From NCBI RefSeq assembly GCF_000682715.1, contig NZ_AWFH01000012.1, forward strand, positions 248,001 to 312,000: a stretch of DNA of 64,000 nucleotides, read 5' to 3'. The DNA comes from Hyphomonas atlantica corrig. (lineage in GTDB: Bacteria > Pseudomonadota > Alphaproteobacteria > Caulobacterales > Hyphomonadaceae). Under the pieces are notes generated by a model. It saw only the letters and a list, made by a program, of their open reading frames with translations. It ran no database searches and was not told where the DNA came from. Shown here piece by piece: positions 10,136-20,768 of this stretch (position 1 is its first letter; each line of letters begins with the position of its first letter). The position numbers and the translations under genes are program-made.

Positions 10136-10327
10136 ATGAAATTTCCAAAAGCCTTGCTGATTGGCGCGGGCATAGCAGCTCTGGCGGCATGTACGCCGAC
10201 CGTGCGCATCGAACCGTCCGACAAGCCGATCAAGATCGATCTGAACGTCAATATCACCCAGGAAGTCCGCGTGATCCTCGACAAGGAAGTCGAAGATTTG
10301 ATCGCGGATAACCCGGACCTGTTCTAG
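10136..10327 (+). CDS. ynbE: YnbE-like small outer-membrane lipoprotein
   Basis: A 63-residue lipoprotein: signal peptide with lipobox LAAC (acylated Cys19), then a short mature part with PTVRIEPSDKPIKIDLNVNI. In E. coli YnbE stacks on the C-terminus of YdbH at the outer membrane. The ATG at 10136 is chosen because GAGGAG lies just ahead and the signal peptide begins there; a longer in-frame start at 10103 would bury the signal sequence. It lies 75 bases after ydbH. Confidence 0.88.
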   Translation: MKFPKALLIGAGIAALAACTPTVRIEPSDKPIKIDLNVNITQEVRVILDKEVEDLIADNPDLF

Positions 10328-10352
10328 TCTTGCGAAATCCGGAGACGAAATC

Positions 10353-10700
10353 ATGAAATCCCTTCGCACTTTCTTCGCTGCACTTGCCCTTGTTTTCGGC
10401 ATGTCAGCGCTCGCGCCAGCAGCTTTTGCGGGTGATCCCGTGATTGATGCCGCAATTGAATCTGGTCAGGTTGGTGAGCGCATCGACGGTCGCCTGGGCG
10501 TGATCGGATCGGCCGATCCGGCACTGATCCGCAAGGTTCAGGAGATCAACAACAAGCGCGCCGCAAAATACGCCGAAGTCGCTGCTGAGACCGGCACAAC
10601 GGTCGCTGAAGTTGCCCGCATTACCGGCGAAAAGCAGATTTCCAAACTGAGCCGCGGCCAGTGGTACATGGACGCGAGTGGCAGCTGGAAGCAGAAATAG
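10353..10700 (+). CDS. ydbL: YdbL-family (DUF1318) periplasmic protein
   Basis: A 115-residue secreted protein with a signal peptide ending near AAFA (residue 26), followed by the DUF1318 region containing GQVGERIDGRLGV and VQEINNKRAAKYAEVA. In E. coli YdbL modulates the YdbH-YnbE interaction in the periplasm. It is the third gene of the same-strand cluster, 25 bases after ynbE, and so probably co-transcribed. The short C-terminal segment with WYMDASGSWKQK is as expected for the family. Confidence 0.88.
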   Translation: MKSLRTFFAALALVFGMSALAPAAFAGDPVIDAAIESGQVGERIDGRLGVIGSADPALIRKVQEINNKRAAKYAEVAAETGTTVAEVARITGEKQISKLSRGQWYMDASGSWKQK

Positions 10701-10736
10701 CTTGTTCGCAGCCCAAGCCGGGATAGATACCGGATC

Positions 10737-10997
10737 ATGTCACGCAAGCTGATCTTCTGGGTTGTCGCCAGCTTCCTGTTCCTCGGGGCCATGCTCTGGG
10801 GCATCTCGCGATTGTGGGAAAGCAACGCAGATGGCCTGTCCGGGCATGGCTGGGTCGCCTATGTGCTGGGCGGAGTCCTGACGCTCGCACTCTCCATGGG
10901 GCTGTTCCTGCTGACATTCCACAGCGCACGCCACGGCTATGACGAGATTGACCGTCCCGAGGACCGAACTGATCAGAACATTGATTATCGCCAATAG
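10737..10997 (+). CDS. Small two-span membrane protein, function unknown
   Basis: An 86-residue protein with two hydrophobic segments (about residues 5-25 and 40-62) separated by a short polar loop, and a charged C-terminal tail rich in Asp and Arg. It begins 36 bases after ydbL and could be the last gene of that operon or the first of the chpT group. I do not recognise a named family. Codon use matches the neighbours and the start has an ATG in good context, so it is probably a real gene. Confidence 0.7.
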   Translation: MSRKLIFWVVASFLFLGAMLWGISRLWESNADGLSGHGWVAYVLGGVLTLALSMGLFLLTFHSARHGYDEIDRPEDRTDQNIDYRQ

Positions 10998-11079
10998 TTC
11001 ATACAGCTTTGATTGACAGGCAGGGCGGCTCACACAATTCTGCACGGAATTCAATTTCCAGAATGGGGCTGCCTACTTC

Positions 11080-11721
11080 ATGATCGATCCTGCACGCTTG
11101 TCCGCGTACATTGCTTCGCGCATCTGCCACGACCTGGTTTCGCCTGTGTCCTCGGTTACGAATGCGCTCGATCTGCTGAATGATCCCGGCGATGTAGAGA
11201 TGAAAGCGCAGGCCGAAGCCCTGTTGCATGACGGCGCGGAAAAGGCTGGGGCGCGGATCCAGTTCCTGCGTTACGCCTTCGGTTCGATTGGCCTGAATTC
11301 CGGGGCAGCGGATATTCACGAAGCCCGCAAGATCACCGAGAATTTCGTCGCCAGCCACCGGCCGAGCATCGAGTTCGACATTCAGACCGATCATCTCAGC
11401 TTCTCCCATGTGCGCCTGATGATGAATCTGGTGATGATGGGCATTGACTGCCTGCCGCGCGGTGGTGTGATCCAGGTACGCATCCGCAATGAGCCCGTGG
11501 GGCTGACCATTGCGCTCACCTGCAAGGGCAAGCGGGCGCGCCTGCGTCCTGACATTGCCAATGGAATCAAGGAAGTGGAGCCGGAGGATGGCTGGCGTCC
11601 GGAGACGATCCAGCCGCTGTTTGCGAAGATCATCTGTGATGGTCTGGGCGGCGAGCTGACGGCCAGCGAGAATGATGAGACAGTCATCATCATGGCGGCA
11701 GGTATTCGCGCCGAAGGCTGA
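11080..11721 (+). CDS. chpT: ChpT-type histidine phosphotransferase of the CtrA pathway
   Basis: ChpT receives phosphate from the hybrid kinase CckA and passes it to CtrA and CpdR, the master cell-cycle regulators of Caulobacter-like bacteria. The 213-residue protein has the dimerisation/phosphorylation helix with CHDLVSPVSS; His17 is the expected phospho-site. A degenerate ATPase-like domain follows, without the G-boxes needed to bind ATP, as in known ChpT. The following response regulator and CheR-like genes are, as I recall, also next to chpT in Caulobacter. It is the clearest taxonomic marker in the window. Confidence 0.92.
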   Translation: MIDPARLSAYIASRICHDLVSPVSSVTNALDLLNDPGDVEMKAQAEALLHDGAEKAGARIQFLRYAFGSIGLNSGAADIHEARKITENFVASHRPSIEFDIQTDHLSFSHVRLMMNLVMMGIDCLPRGGVIQVRIRNEPVGLTIALTCKGKRARLRPDIANGIKEVEPEDGWRPETIQPLFAKIICDGLGGELTASENDETVIIMAAGIRAEG

Positions 11722-11812
11722 TTGCGGGGCGCTGAAAATTTACACTTTGGAAAGGGTTTCTTAACCGGGGCCCTTGAGATTCGTATTAATACTGCTGCGC
11801 ACAGGATCCATC

Positions 11813-12178
11813 ATGAAAACCTGTTTGATCGTCGACGATTCCCGCGTTGTCCGAAAGGTTGCGGCCCGTATCGTGCGCGACCTGAAATTCGATGTCGTGG
11901 AAGCCGGAGACGGCGCGGAAGCCATGCGCCACTGCCGCGAGAAGATGCCAGATGCCATCCTCCTGGACTGGAACATGCCGGTGATGAACGGGCTGGATTT
12001 CCTGCGCGCGCTGCGCCGCGAGGAAGAGGGCAAGCGTCCGCTGGTTGTGTTCTGCTCCATCGAAAACGACGCTGAGCATATCAATGAAGCGTTGAGTTCG
12101 GGCGCGGACGAGTTCATCATGAAGCCGTTCGACGCGGATATTCTTGAAAGCAAATTTGTAGAAGTCGGGCTCGTTTGA
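11813..12178 (+). CDS. Single-domain CheY-like response regulator
   Basis: A 121-residue receiver domain with no output domain. Acidic pocket residues D8 and D9, the phospho-acceptor D52 (LLDWNMP), switch residue S82 and conserved K104 (KPFD) are all present. The start at 11813 gives the standard beta1 sequence KTCLIVDDS; an upstream in-frame start would add 13 residues with no counterpart in the family. It lies between chpT and a CheR-like gene. It may act in chemotaxis-like control or as a phosphate shuttle; the sequence does not say which. Confidence 0.93.
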   Translation: MKTCLIVDDSRVVRKVAARIVRDLKFDVVEAGDGAEAMRHCREKMPDAILLDWNMPVMNGLDFLRALRREEEGKRPLVVFCSIENDAEHINEALSSGADEFIMKPFDADILESKFVEVGLV

Positions 12179-12225
12179 AGCATTTCTTAACAAACCTTAC
12201 CTAATGCATAAGGTTTAGGGGCAGA

Positions 12226-13089
12226 ATGTCCGATTCGGAGTGTCAGATGCAGGAAGAGGTATTCAACGAACTGGCTGAACTGGCGCTGAAAGGCTCCGGT
12301 CAGGCGATTCCGAAATCCAAATCCTATCTCATTGAGGCACGGCTCGCGGCGATCGCCCGGCGCGAGGGCTTCGGCACGATGGCTGACCTCGTCCATTGCC
12401 TGAAATCTCGCGCAAATGCCGTGTTTGCTGCAGAAGTGGCCGCAGCGCTTGTATCCAAGGACACATGGTTCTTCCGAGATCGCGAGGCGCTGCAGCGTAT
12501 CGTTGAAGATGTGCTGCCAAAGCGCCTGAAAGCGTCCAATACAGGCCGCCTGAAGGTCTGGTGTGCGGGTGGCGCGACAGGTCAGGAAGCCTATTCGCTG
12601 GCCATCTTGCTGGAAGACGAATTGCCCGCCAGCCTTCGCGGGGCGAAGATCGACATTCTCTCGACAGATATTTGCAAGGTGGCAACAGAGAAAGCCCGCA
12701 CCGCCCGTTATGGGCACTATGAGGTGCAGAAGGGCCTTTCCATTCACCGCTTGGTCAAACACTTCACACGTCTGGAAACAGGGCAGTGGGAGGCGTCAGA
12801 TGCGCTTCGCTCCCGCGTCAGTTTCCGCCAGCACAATCTGCTTGAGCGGGCTGACGGGCTTGGCAATTTCGACGTTATCCTGTGTCGCAATGTCCTGTCT
12901 GGTATGGCCCGGCCAGCCCGCACACAAGTGATAGAAAGCGTTGCGAAACAGATGATGCCCGGCGGCATGATCTTGATGGGCAGCGGTGAAAACATGTTCG
13001 GCGTGACCGACAAGCTGGAGCCCGCGCGCGAATTCCGCGGTGGCTGGGTCGCGGCGGGTACTGCCAACGCTGAGGCGTCTGCGGCCTGA
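12226..13089 (+). CDS. CheR-family protein methyltransferase
   Basis: CheR enzymes methylate glutamates on chemoreceptors with S-adenosylmethionine. The 287-residue protein has the N-terminal helical domain and the SAM domain with motif I at WCAGGATGQEAYSLA, somewhat divergent from the usual form. DILSTDI follows, then the motif around DVILCRNVLSG, where classical CheR has a phenylalanine-rich RNV. No chemoreceptor, cheA or cheW is nearby, so this is an orphan placed with chpT and the CheY-like gene. Methyltransferase activity is likely but the target is unknown. Confidence 0.85.
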   Translation: MSDSECQMQEEVFNELAELALKGSGQAIPKSKSYLIEARLAAIARREGFGTMADLVHCLKSRANAVFAAEVAAALVSKDTWFFRDREALQRIVEDVLPKRLKASNTGRLKVWCAGGATGQEAYSLAILLEDELPASLRGAKIDILSTDICKVATEKARTARYGHYEVQKGLSIHRLVKHFTRLETGQWEASDALRSRVSFRQHNLLERADGLGNFDVILCRNVLSGMARPARTQVIESVAKQMMPGGMILMGSGENMFGVTDKLEPAREFRGGWVAAGTANAEASAA

Positions 13090-13172
13090 CCCCCTCGCAA
13101 TTTGGCGCGCCTCGCGCTATATGCCCCCATTCCTGAAACTGCTCCGGGCCTTTACCCCGGATGGAGTGAGAC

Positions 13173-14357
13173 ATGACTTATGAATTGCCGCCGGCCTGGG
13201 ATGGCCGTGTGAACTCTCTTGGATTTGCCAAACCGCCTGCGGAAACGCGCGTTGTCGCCGCCATGTCTGGCGGTGTCGACAGTTCCGTTGTGGCCGCCAT
13301 GCTGAAGGCGCAGGGCTATGATGTCATCGGCATCACGCTGCAGCTGTACGATCATGGCGCCGCCATCGAGAAGAAGGGCGCCTGTTGTGCGGGGCAGGAT
13401 ATCCACGATGCCCGCAACGTATCTGATCAGATCGGCATTCCGCACTATGTGCTGGATTACGAGTCGAAGTTCCGTGAGCAAGTCATGGAAGACTTTGCTG
13501 ATACATATCTGGCGGGTTCGACCCCCATTCCCTGCATCCGGTGCAACCAGACGGTCAAATTCTCTGACCTGCTGAAGACGGCGCGGGATCTGGGCGCGGA
13601 CTGCCTGGCGACCGGCCACTATATTCGGCGTACAGATGGCGAGGACGGGCCCGAATTGCACCGCGCTGCTGATGCCAGCCGCGACCAGTCTTACTTCCTG
13701 TTCGCCACCACGGCGGAACAGTTGGACTATCTGCGCTTCCCGCTGGGCGATCTGCCGAAAACGCAAGTGCGCGAACTGGCGGACCAGTTCAATCTGCCGG
13801 TTGCCTCCAAGCCTGATAGTCAGGACATTTGTTTCGTGCCGGAAGGCTCTTACGCGAATGTGGTTGAGAAGCTGCGCCCCGGTGCCGGGCGTGGCGGTGA
13901 GATCGTGCATCTTGATGGCCGCGTGCTGGGTGAGCATAATGGCGTGATCCACTATACGATTGGCCAGCGCCGGGGCCTCGGCGTGGCCACAGGCGATCCG
14001 CTCTACGTGGTGAAGATTGATGCGCCGAAGCGGCGTGTCATCGTGGGTCCGCGCGAGGCGCTGATGACATCGGGCCTATTGCTCGAGGAACCGAACTGGA
14101 TCGGGGATGGCACGCTTGAGGCAGCCGCCAATTCAGACGCACCTGTGCTGGTCCGTGTGCGGTCGACGCGCCCACCGGTACCAGCGCGCATTGGCTGGAG
14201 CGATGGCGTGCCGGCGATCTGGTTTGATGACCCGGAAGAGGGCGTCGCGCGCGGTCAGGCCGCAGTGCTCTATGACGCGGCAGGCAGCACGCGCATTCTC
14301 GGCGGCGGCTTCATCCTCAAGACCATCCCGGCAGACGATCGCGTCGTGGCGGCCTAG
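13173..14357 (+). CDS. mnmA: tRNA-specific 2-thiouridylase
   Basis: MnmA adds sulfur to U34 of tRNAs for Lys, Glu and Gln, activating the base with ATP and using sulfur relayed from IscS. The PP-loop motif SGGVDSS is at about residues 31-37. Cysteines in the expected places (CIRCNQ and DICFVPEG) supply the catalytic disulfide pair, and the TGHY and DQSYFLF motifs are present. At 394 residues it is family length. The ribosome binding site GGAGTGAG precedes the ATG. Its 3' end overlaps the convergent DMT gene by four bases. Confidence 0.97.
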   Translation: MTYELPPAWDGRVNSLGFAKPPAETRVVAAMSGGVDSSVVAAMLKAQGYDVIGITLQLYDHGAAIEKKGACCAGQDIHDARNVSDQIGIPHYVLDYESKFREQVMEDFADTYLAGSTPIPCIRCNQTVKFSDLLKTARDLGADCLATGHYIRRTDGEDGPELHRAADASRDQSYFLFATTAEQLDYLRFPLGDLPKTQVRELADQFNLPVASKPDSQDICFVPEGSYANVVEKLRPGAGRGGEIVHLDGRVLGEHNGVIHYTIGQRRGLGVATGDPLYVVKIDAPKRRVIVGPREALMTSGLLLEEPNWIGDGTLEAAANSDAPVLVRVRSTRPPVPARIGWSDGVPAIWFDDPEEGVARGQAAVLYDAAGSTRILGGGFILKTIPADDRVVAA

Positions 14358-15196
14358 CGGACTGAACGCGGTTTCACGACTGACAGGCCAATGCCCCCGA
14401 GAACAATCAGTGCGGCCATCACGAAGCGTAGTGTCAGATCCTCGCTCAGGAAGGCAACTCCACCAAGCGTGGCAAAGATCGGCACGCTGAGCTGCGCAAC
14501 GGCGGCTGTGGACGATGCCAAACGGGGTAGCACAGCGTACCAAAGGGCATAGCCGAGACCGGATGTTACAATGCCTGACAGGCAGGCCAGGACGAAGCCC
14601 TCGAATGTTACATTTGGCGCCAGGGCGAACAGGGCGAGCAGGCTGAACGGGGCGGCAAGCGTGAAATTGGCTGCGGTCTCCGCCGTGGCATTTTCTGCGC
14701 CGCGCCCCATCAGTGAGTAAATGCCCCAGCCGAGCGCTGCAATTCCCATCAGGCCAGCGCCCGTTAGAGAGATTTCTGCATCTGGAGTTGGCCACAGGAA
14801 CCAGGCAAGGCCGGAAGCTGCGAGCAGCGCACCGATCCACTTCAGTCGGGATACTGACTCCTGCGCGATCACTGCGCCGGCGAACATGGTAATTTGTACA
14901 CCGCCGAACAGGATCAAGGCGCCTACGCCGGTGTCGAGAGACACGTAGGCGAATGAGAAACCGAGCATATAAGCGAGCAGCGCGCCAACACTGAGATTGC
15001 GCTTGCACGTGAACAGGGAGGTGCGATTGTCAGAACGTACCAGAACAATCAGGCAAAGGATTATCGCACCGCTGAAAAGACGAATAACCGCAAAGCTCGC
15101 CGGGTCTATCAGTTCTCCTGCGAGCGCGAGACGGTTCAGCACGGAATTGGCCGCGAACGCGATCATGGCCAGAAGGGTGAGGCAGAACAGTTTCAT
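14354..15196 (-). CDS. DMT-superfamily transporter (EamA family)
   Basis: A 280-residue integral membrane protein with about ten hydrophobic spans arranged as two EamA repeats. Typical signatures are the N-terminal hydrophobic start, the SAVLLALLGGV-like segment (here [18 protein letters not shown]) and the C-terminal [12 protein letters not shown]. Members export or import small metabolites; the substrate cannot be predicted. It is on the same strand as the ELM1-family gene upstream (24 bases apart), so the two may be co-transcribed. Confidence 0.88.
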   Translation of the reverse strand: MKLFCLTLLAMIAFAANSVLNRLALAGELIDPASFAVIRLFSGAIILCLIVLVRSDNRTSLFTCKRNLSVGALLAYMLGFSFAYVSLDTGVGALILFGGVQITMFAGAVIAQESVSRLKWIGALLAASGLAWFLWPTPDAEISLTGAGLMGIAALGWGIYSLMGRGAENATAETAANFTLAAPFSLLALFALAPNVTFEGFVLACLSGIVTSGLGYALWYAVLPRLASSTAAVAQLSVPIFATLGGVAFLSEDLTLRFVMAALIVLGGIGLSVVKPRSVR

Positions 15197-15220
15197 GCCG
15201 TCAGCGTGGGGCGCGCGCCA

Positions 15221-16300
15221 TCACTCCATCCAGTCCGGTGGTGCGACCTTGGTGTCGTCTCCGCCCATGCTGGGCTGAGGATGACGTTCCAGAAGTTTTG
15301 CGACAATGGCATCGGCAACGCGATCAGCCTCGCGCAGGGCAGGGTACGTCCAGGTTTCCAGGACGCCGCCAAAGAGCCGCGCGGCGCCATGATCGATAAG
15401 GCTCTGATGCAGTTTGTCAAATTTTTCGGACCGGCCCTCAAGGCGGGCAATGTGGATCGGCAGATTGTGCCAGGCCGCATCAGACAGCATGTTGGCGCTG
15501 TCCTCGGTCACAATGGCGCAATCGGAAAAGACCAGCCATGCGAGATACGGATTCTCGCCGTCTTCCGGCCCCGCCCAGAAGCGGGCGCCAATTTCATCTG
15601 CCATCGCACGAAACCTGGCGACGATCTGAACCGGTGTGCGGCGGGATGTGGTGATGCGAAGACGCCAGCCCTGTCCAGCGAGCGTGCGCAATTGGGAGTC
15701 GAGGCGCTCTGCGGCGGCATCCGTGAAAGTGTGCGCCTTGGAGTTCCCGCCGAGAATCACAATGGCACTCTTGCCACGTTCATCTGCAAGGTCGGCAAAG
15801 GACTGGCCTGCCTGTTCAATGAGGTCTGGCGGAAAATAGGAGGGGGAACCTATTGTCTGAATGACATTCGGTCCGCTGACCTCGTCATGCGCCGGTGTGA
15901 CCAGAAGGTCGAAATTGTCTGGCGAAATTTTCGGATCAAGGATCTGTACCGTCAGGGTTTTTCCGCCTGACAATTCGCGTACGGCACGCGTCAGCGCAGC
16001 GGAGCGCCGTCCGGCGGCAACCCATACAGTCGGCCAGGGTGGCCCCAGCAGGTCACGTTGATCCTTGGGCAGAGCGACTACAGGATTTGGCCATTTGTCC
16101 GCCGGCAGCCAACGCCAAGGGATGCGTGGAGTCAGCACCAATGGGTCGGCACGGTGAGCCTCGCCCGCGATATGGGCGATCTGAATCCACCGGCGCGTGT
16201 CGCCCAGTGCCTGCAGCACGGCGCGCACCTGCGCAGCATTGCCTGCGCGGCCGTCGGAGACCGCCCAGACGGATGGTCCGAGCGACCCCGCCTCTGCCAT
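15221..16300 (-). CDS. ELM1/GtrOC1-family protein
   Basis: A 359-residue protein of the family annotated as mitochondrial fission ELM1-like (DUF1022). Features are an N-terminal WAVSDGRAGNAAQ, central VAAGRRSA and the QILDPK-like region, and C-terminal ALVTEDSANMLSDA-type text (here CAIVTEDSANMLSDA). The fold resembles GT-B glycosyltransferases, so a transferase role in envelope glycan or lipid metabolism is plausible but unproven in bacteria. It starts at the base after the greA stop codon, implying tight coupling with greA on the minus strand. Confidence 0.85.
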   Translation of the reverse strand: MAEAGSLGPSVWAVSDGRAGNAAQVRAVLQALGDTRRWIQIAHIAGEAHRADPLVLTPRIPWRWLPADKWPNPVVALPKDQRDLLGPPWPTVWVAAGRRSAALTRAVRELSGGKTLTVQILDPKISPDNFDLLVTPAHDEVSGPNVIQTIGSPSYFPPDLIEQAGQSFADLADERGKSAIVILGGNSKAHTFTDAAAERLDSQLRTLAGQGWRLRITTSRRTPVQIVARFRAMADEIGARFWAGPEDGENPYLAWLVFSDCAIVTEDSANMLSDAAWHNLPIHIARLEGRSEKFDKLHQSLIDHGAARLFGGVLETWTYPALREADRVADAIVAKLLERHPQPSMGGDDTKVAPPDWME

Positions 16301-16774
16301 TTAACGGTACTCGACCTTGGCGATCTCATAGGCGCGCGCACCGGATGGTGCGGCCACCTCTGCCTCGTCGCCTTCCTCCTTGCCGATCAGCGCACGGGCA
16401 ATCGGGGAGGTGATGGAAATCTTGCCATCTTTCACGCTGGCTTCATCTTCGCCAACGATCTTGTAGGTGCTTTCTTCTTCCGTATCGACATCAATCAGGG
16501 TGACGGTGGCGCCAAAGCGCACCTTGCCGCCGGTCAGCTTGCTGACATCGATGACATCTGCACGGGCCAGCTTGTCGTCGATCTCTGCGATACGGCCTTC
16601 GATGAAGCTCTGCTTCTCCTTGGCGGCATGGTATTCAGCGTTCTCCGACAGATCTCCATGCGCGCGGGCTTCCGCGATCGCCGCAATGATATTCGGGCGC
16701 TCAACGGATTTCAGCGTCTTGAGCTCGGATTGAAGCGCAGCATGGCCTTCTTCGGTCATGGGAATGCGGTCCAT
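16301..16774 (-). CDS. greA: Transcription elongation factor GreA
   Basis: GreA rescues backtracked RNA polymerase by reaching into its secondary channel and stimulating transcript cleavage. The 157-residue protein has the N-terminal coiled coil with the acidic tip motif [14 protein letters not shown] and the C-terminal FKBP-like domain. The start is the ATG of [10 protein letters not shown], preceded by AGGTG. The frame is open upstream for a further 50 codons but those residues do not match the family. It sits between carB and the ELM1-family gene; the carB-greA order is common in Alphaproteobacteria. Confidence 0.96.
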   Translation of the reverse strand: MDRIPMTEEGHAALQSELKTLKSVERPNIIAAIAEARAHGDLSENAEYHAAKEKQSFIEGRIAEIDDKLARADVIDVSKLTGGKVRFGATVTLIDVDTEEESTYKIVGEDEASVKDGKISITSPIARALIGKEEGDEAEVAAPSGARAYEIAKVEYR

Positions 16775-16841
16775 CTGTGTCACCTCTATTGTTGGCGGCA
16801 AAATCGTTGTCTTAATTGGTAATGGCGTCAAGTGGGGCTGA

Positions 16842-19800
16842 TCAGGCCGATTGCAAGGCGCGCACCGAGATTTCCCGGTCTTTCTTGCTTTCAATGGCCT
16901 GTACCGAGGCGATTGAGGAGGCAAGAGTTGTGAAATACGGGATTTTCCCGTTCACAGCTGTCCGGCGGATGGAGGCTGAATCCGCGAGGGATGCGGCGCC
17001 TTCGGTCGTGTTGAACACGAGCTGAACCTTGCCATTGATCATTGCGTCAACGATATGCGGTTGGCCTTCCAGAACCTTGTTGATTCGAGAAACCGGCAGG
17101 CCTTTGCCTTCCAGGAATGCGGCTGTGCCGCTTGTCGCAACAATCGAGAAGCCAAGGTCCACGAGTTTCTGGATCGTCGGAACAATCCCTTCCTTGTCTG
17201 CATCGCGGAGAGAGACAAATACAGTTCCTGAGTCCGGAAGGTGGACCCCGGCCCCAAGCTGGCTTTTCAGGAAGGCCATGCCGAAATCATCATCCCATCC
17301 CATGACTTCGCCAGTGGAGCGCATTTCCGGGCCCAGTTGCGGGTCAACACCGGGGAAGCGGGCGAACGGGAACACCGCCTCTTTCACGGCCACACGGCGC
17401 GGATTGGCGTTCGTCAGGTCAAATTCGGTGAGGCTGGATCCGGCCATGACTTTCGCGGCGATGGCTGCGATTGGGGCACCAACAGCCTTGGCGACGAATG
17501 GCACGGTCCGGCTGGCGCGCGGGTTGGCTTCCAGAACGTAGATCTCGTCATCCTTGACCGCAAATTGAATATTGATCAGGCCGCGCACTTTCAGCGCCTT
17601 GGCCAATGCGATGGTCTGTTCTGCGAGGCGGGCTTGCAGCTCTTTGGACAGCGTATAGGGCGGCAGGGCGCAGGCGGAGTCGCCGGAATGTACGCCGGCT
17701 TCTTCAATATGCTCCATGATGCCAGCGACATGCACGTTCTCACCGTCGCACAGCGCGTCCACATCCACTTCGATTGCGTCAGACAGGTAGCGGTCAATGA
17801 AGAGCGACGCGTCACCGGAATCCTTGGCCACATCCAGCGCTTCAGACGCGAATTTGCGCAGGTCCTCGTCATTGCGGGCGATTTCCATCGCACGTCCGCC
17901 GAGTACGAAGGAGGGGCGCAGCATGACCGGATAGCCGATCTCGTTTGCCTTCACCTCAGCCTCTTCAACTGAGCGCGCCGTCCGCGAGGGGGCCTGCTGT
18001 ATGTTCAGCGTGTCGAGCAGGGCCGCGAATTGCTCGCGATCTTCCGCTAGATCAATAGAGGCCGGGCTGGTGCCGAGGATTGGGACGTTTTCATTGTCCA
18101 GCGTATTTGCGAGCTTCAACGGTGTTTGCCCGCCAAACTGAACGATCACGCCGTTCAGCTTGCCGGCGGATTGTTCCTTGTGGATGGTCTCCAGAACATG
18201 TTCATCCGTCAGCGGCTCGAAGTAGAGTCGGTCGGATGTGTCATAGTCCGTGGACACCGTTTCCGGGTTGCAGTTGACCATGATAGATTCGATGCCAACA
18301 TCTTCCATCGCAAAGGCGGCGTGACAGCAGCAATAGTCAAACTCGATGCCCTGTCCGATCCGGTTGGGGCCGCCGCCGAGGATGATGGCTTTGTTGCGGT
18401 TCGAGGGCAGGGCCTCGCATTCGGCTTCGTCTGCGCCGAAAACAGGATGCTCATACGTCGAATAGAGGTAAGGGGTCTTCGCCGCGAATTCTGCCGCACA
18501 CGTATCGATACGTTTGTAGACAGGGCGCACGTTCAGGCCGTGGCGCTGTGCACGGATATCTGCCTCCGTTTTGCCGACGAGTTTGCCCAGACGTTTGTCC
18601 GAGAAGCCCGCCATTTTCAGCTGCAGCATACCGTCTGCATCAGCGGGCAAGCCATCCTTCAGAACGCCTGCTTCGATCTGCATCAATTCTTCAATCTGCC
18701 GCAGGAACCATTTGTCGATTGAGGTGACCTGATAGACCTCGTCGACGCTGAGCCCCTGGCGCAGGGCCTGGGCGACAACCCGCAACCGGTTCGGCGATGG
18801 AACGCCCAGCGCATTGCGCAGGTCGGCTTCAGTTTCAAACGTGATTTCATCAAGACCTGACAGGCCGGTTTCCAAAGAACAGAGCGCCTTCTGAAGGCTT
18901 TCCTGGAAGGAGCGGCCGATTGCCATTGCTTCGCCCACGGACTTCATGGCTGTGGTCAGGACCGGATCAGCGCCCTTGTACTTTTCGAATGCAAAGCGCG
19001 GGATCTTGGTGACGACATAATCAATCGTCGGCTCGAATGAGGCGGGTGTGACACCTGTGATGTCATTGTCCAACTCGTCCAGCGTGTAGCCCACGGCCAG
19101 CTTGGCTGCGATCTTCGCGATCGGGAAGCCGGTCGCCTTGGATGCCAGCGCCGAGGAGCGAGACACGCGGGGGTTCATCTCGATGACAACGAGACGGCCA
19201 TCTTTAGGGTTCACGGCGAATTGCACGTTGGAGCCGCCCGTCTCAACGCCAATCTCGCGCAGCACGGCGAGGGAGGCATTCCGCATCACCTGGTATTCGC
19301 GGTCGGTCAGCGTCAGGGCTGGCGCAACAGTGATCGAGTCACCTGTGTGCACGCCCATCGGATCAATATTCTCAATGGAGCAGATGATGATCGCATTGTC
19401 CGCCTTGTCGCGAACAACTTCCATTTCGTACTCTTTCCAGCCGAGCAGGCTCTCATCGACAAGGATTTGCGCCATGGGGGAGGCTGCAATGCCTGACCGG
19501 CAGATCTCTTCATACTCCTCGACATTGTAAGCAACGCCGCCGCCTGTTCCGCCCAGTGTAAAGGCCGGGCGAATGATGGCGGGCAAGCCTACCTCGTCAA
19601 GCGCTTCCATCGCACGCTTCAGACCTTCGATCCGGTCGTATTTGCCATCTTCCTTCTTGGGAGAGGAGATGATCGCCGCGCGCGGATTCTCCAGACCGAT
19701 CCGGTCCATCGCTTCGCGGAACAGTTTGCGGTCTTCGGCCATCTCGATGGCTTCAGCCTTTGCGCCGATCAGCTCGACGCCATGCTTTTCAAGAATGCCG

Positions 19801-20114
19801 GCATAGTGCAGGTCCAGCGCGCAGTTCAGCGCTGTCTGGCCGCCCATGGTTGGCAACAATGCGTCCGGCTTTTCGGCCTCGATGATCTTCTCGACGACTT
19901 CAGGAAGGATCGGTTCGATATAGGTAGCGTCGGCCAGCTCCGGATCGGTCATGATCGTCGCCGGGTTGGAGTTTACCAGAATGACCCGGTAGCCCTCATC
20001 CTTCAGCGCCTTGACTGCCTGAACGCCTGAATAATCGAACTCGCACGCCTGACCGATGATGATCGGACCCGCACCAATGACCAGAATAGAGCGAATGTCA
20101 GTGCGCTTCGGCAT
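16842..20114 (-). CDS. carB: Carbamoyl-phosphate synthase, large subunit
   Basis: CarB makes carbamoyl phosphate from bicarbonate, ATP and ammonia delivered by CarA, feeding arginine and pyrimidine synthesis. The 1090-residue protein holds two tandem ATP-grasp halves, starting with [20 protein letters not shown] and a second copy at [19 protein letters not shown], and a C-terminal MGS-like allosteric domain ([25 protein letters not shown]). It is full length. carA is not in the window, so the subunits are encoded apart. greA follows 67 bases downstream. Confidence 0.98.
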   Translation of the reverse strand: MPKRTDIRSILVIGAGPIIIGQACEFDYSGVQAVKALKDEGYRVILVNSNPATIMTDPELADATYIEPILPEVVEKIIEAEKPDALLPTMGGQTALNCALDLHYAGILEKHGVELIGAKAEAIEMAEDRKLFREAMDRIGLENPRAAIISSPKKEDGKYDRIEGLKRAMEALDEVGLPAIIRPAFTLGGTGGGVAYNVEEYEEICRSGIAASPMAQILVDESLLGWKEYEMEVVRDKADNAIIICSIENIDPMGVHTGDSITVAPALTLTDREYQVMRNASLAVLREIGVETGGSNVQFAVNPKDGRLVVIEMNPRVSRSSALASKATGFPIAKIAAKLAVGYTLDELDNDITGVTPASFEPTIDYVVTKIPRFAFEKYKGADPVLTTAMKSVGEAMAIGRSFQESLQKALCSLETGLSGLDEITFETEADLRNALGVPSPNRLRVVAQALRQGLSVDEVYQVTSIDKWFLRQIEELMQIEAGVLKDGLPADADGMLQLKMAGFSDKRLGKLVGKTEADIRAQRHGLNVRPVYKRIDTCAAEFAAKTPYLYSTYEHPVFGADEAECEALPSNRNKAIILGGGPNRIGQGIEFDYCCCHAAFAMEDVGIESIMVNCNPETVSTDYDTSDRLYFEPLTDEHVLETIHKEQSAGKLNGVIVQFGGQTPLKLANTLDNENVPILGTSPASIDLAEDREQFAALLDTLNIQQAPSRTARSVEEAEVKANEIGYPVMLRPSFVLGGRAMEIARNDEDLRKFASEALDVAKDSGDASLFIDRYLSDAIEVDVDALCDGENVHVAGIMEHIEEAGVHSGDSACALPPYTLSKELQARLAEQTIALAKALKVRGLINIQFAVKDDEIYVLEANPRASRTVPFVAKAVGAPIAAIAAKVMAGSSLTEFDLTNANPRRVAVKEAVFPFARFPGVDPQLGPEMRSTGEVMGWDDDFGMAFLKSQLGAGVHLPDSGTVFVSLRDADKEGIVPTIQKLVDLGFSIVATSGTAAFLEGKGLPVSRINKVLEGQPHIVDAMINGKVQLVFNTTEGAASLADSASIRRTAVNGKIPYFTTLASSIASVQAIESKKDREISVRALQSA

Positions 20115-20312
20115 ATTACATGTCTCCTACCGGCCAAACGGCTGCCTCATAGCTGGGAGTCGGGGGCGGGGGCAAGGCTAAACGGTCGCGTTTCCGGGAT
20201 TCACTGTAATTGATGGCGACGAATCCCTGAAGACCGGCGCCCGGAGTCCATAGAGGAAGGCCCGCATCCATTTGGATACGGGCCTCACCATCACACCAAC
20301 GTCCTTATCGGA

Positions 20313-20651
20313 TTACCAGCGCGACCTGTCATAAGGGTAACGGTCATAGGCGTCAGCATAGCCATCGCCATCAGCGTCTTTTTCGTCGGCCTGGTCTTTC
20401 ACGCCCGGCATGTCGCAATCTTCGGATTCGGTACAGCCTTTGGCCGCGCCACCTGCACCGCCCAGAACCGCGCCAATTGCTGCGCCGCGCTTTGCGTCAC
20501 CATCGCCGACATTGTTGCCGATCACTGCGCCGGCCGCAGCGCCTGCAGCAGCGCCATAAGCTGCGTTACGTTCGGTTGTGCCGGTCTGGGTGCAGGCGGC
20601 CAGAGCGATGGCGCTGATGCCTGCTGCGGCGAGTTTCAGATAAGCGGTCAT
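20313..20651 (-). CDS. Glycine-zipper lipoprotein with calcium-binding-like tail
   Basis: A 112-residue lipoprotein with lipobox LAAC (Cys20). The middle is a Gly/Ala-rich zipper (AYGAAAGAAAGAVIGNNVG, then GAAIGAVLGGAGGAAKG) like the YMGG/OmpA-type Gly-zipper family, which can insert into or line the outer membrane. The tail DADGDGYADAYDRYPYD resembles thrombospondin type-3 or EF-hand-like calcium loops. It probably contributes to envelope integrity. A hairpin at 20258-20285 downstream may terminate it, though no T-run is visible. Confidence 0.8.
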   Translation of the reverse strand: MTAYLKLAAAGISAIALAACTQTGTTERNAAYGAAAGAAAGAVIGNNVGDGDAKRGAAIGAVLGGAGGAAKGCTESEDCDMPGVKDQADEKDADGDGYADAYDRYPYDRSRW

Positions 20652-20768
20652 GGGACATTCCTTTCCGTATTGTACGGCAGAGAAACGTCCCCTTGTTGCG
20701 CTGGTTCCGTGGAATATCAGACACTTACCGTATCGTAATCTCCACGCATTGCTGTGCGTGTGCCCCGG

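Noticed and set aside
12181-12225. CtrA site upstream of the CheR-like gene (TTAACAAACCTTACC)
   Set aside because: The half-sites are separated by six rather than seven bases and the second half is poor.
20258-20285. Terminator after the glycine-zipper lipoprotein gene
   Set aside because: The hairpin (AGGCCCG, ATCC and complements with one mismatch) is real, but no T-run follows on either strand, so it was not listed as a terminator.
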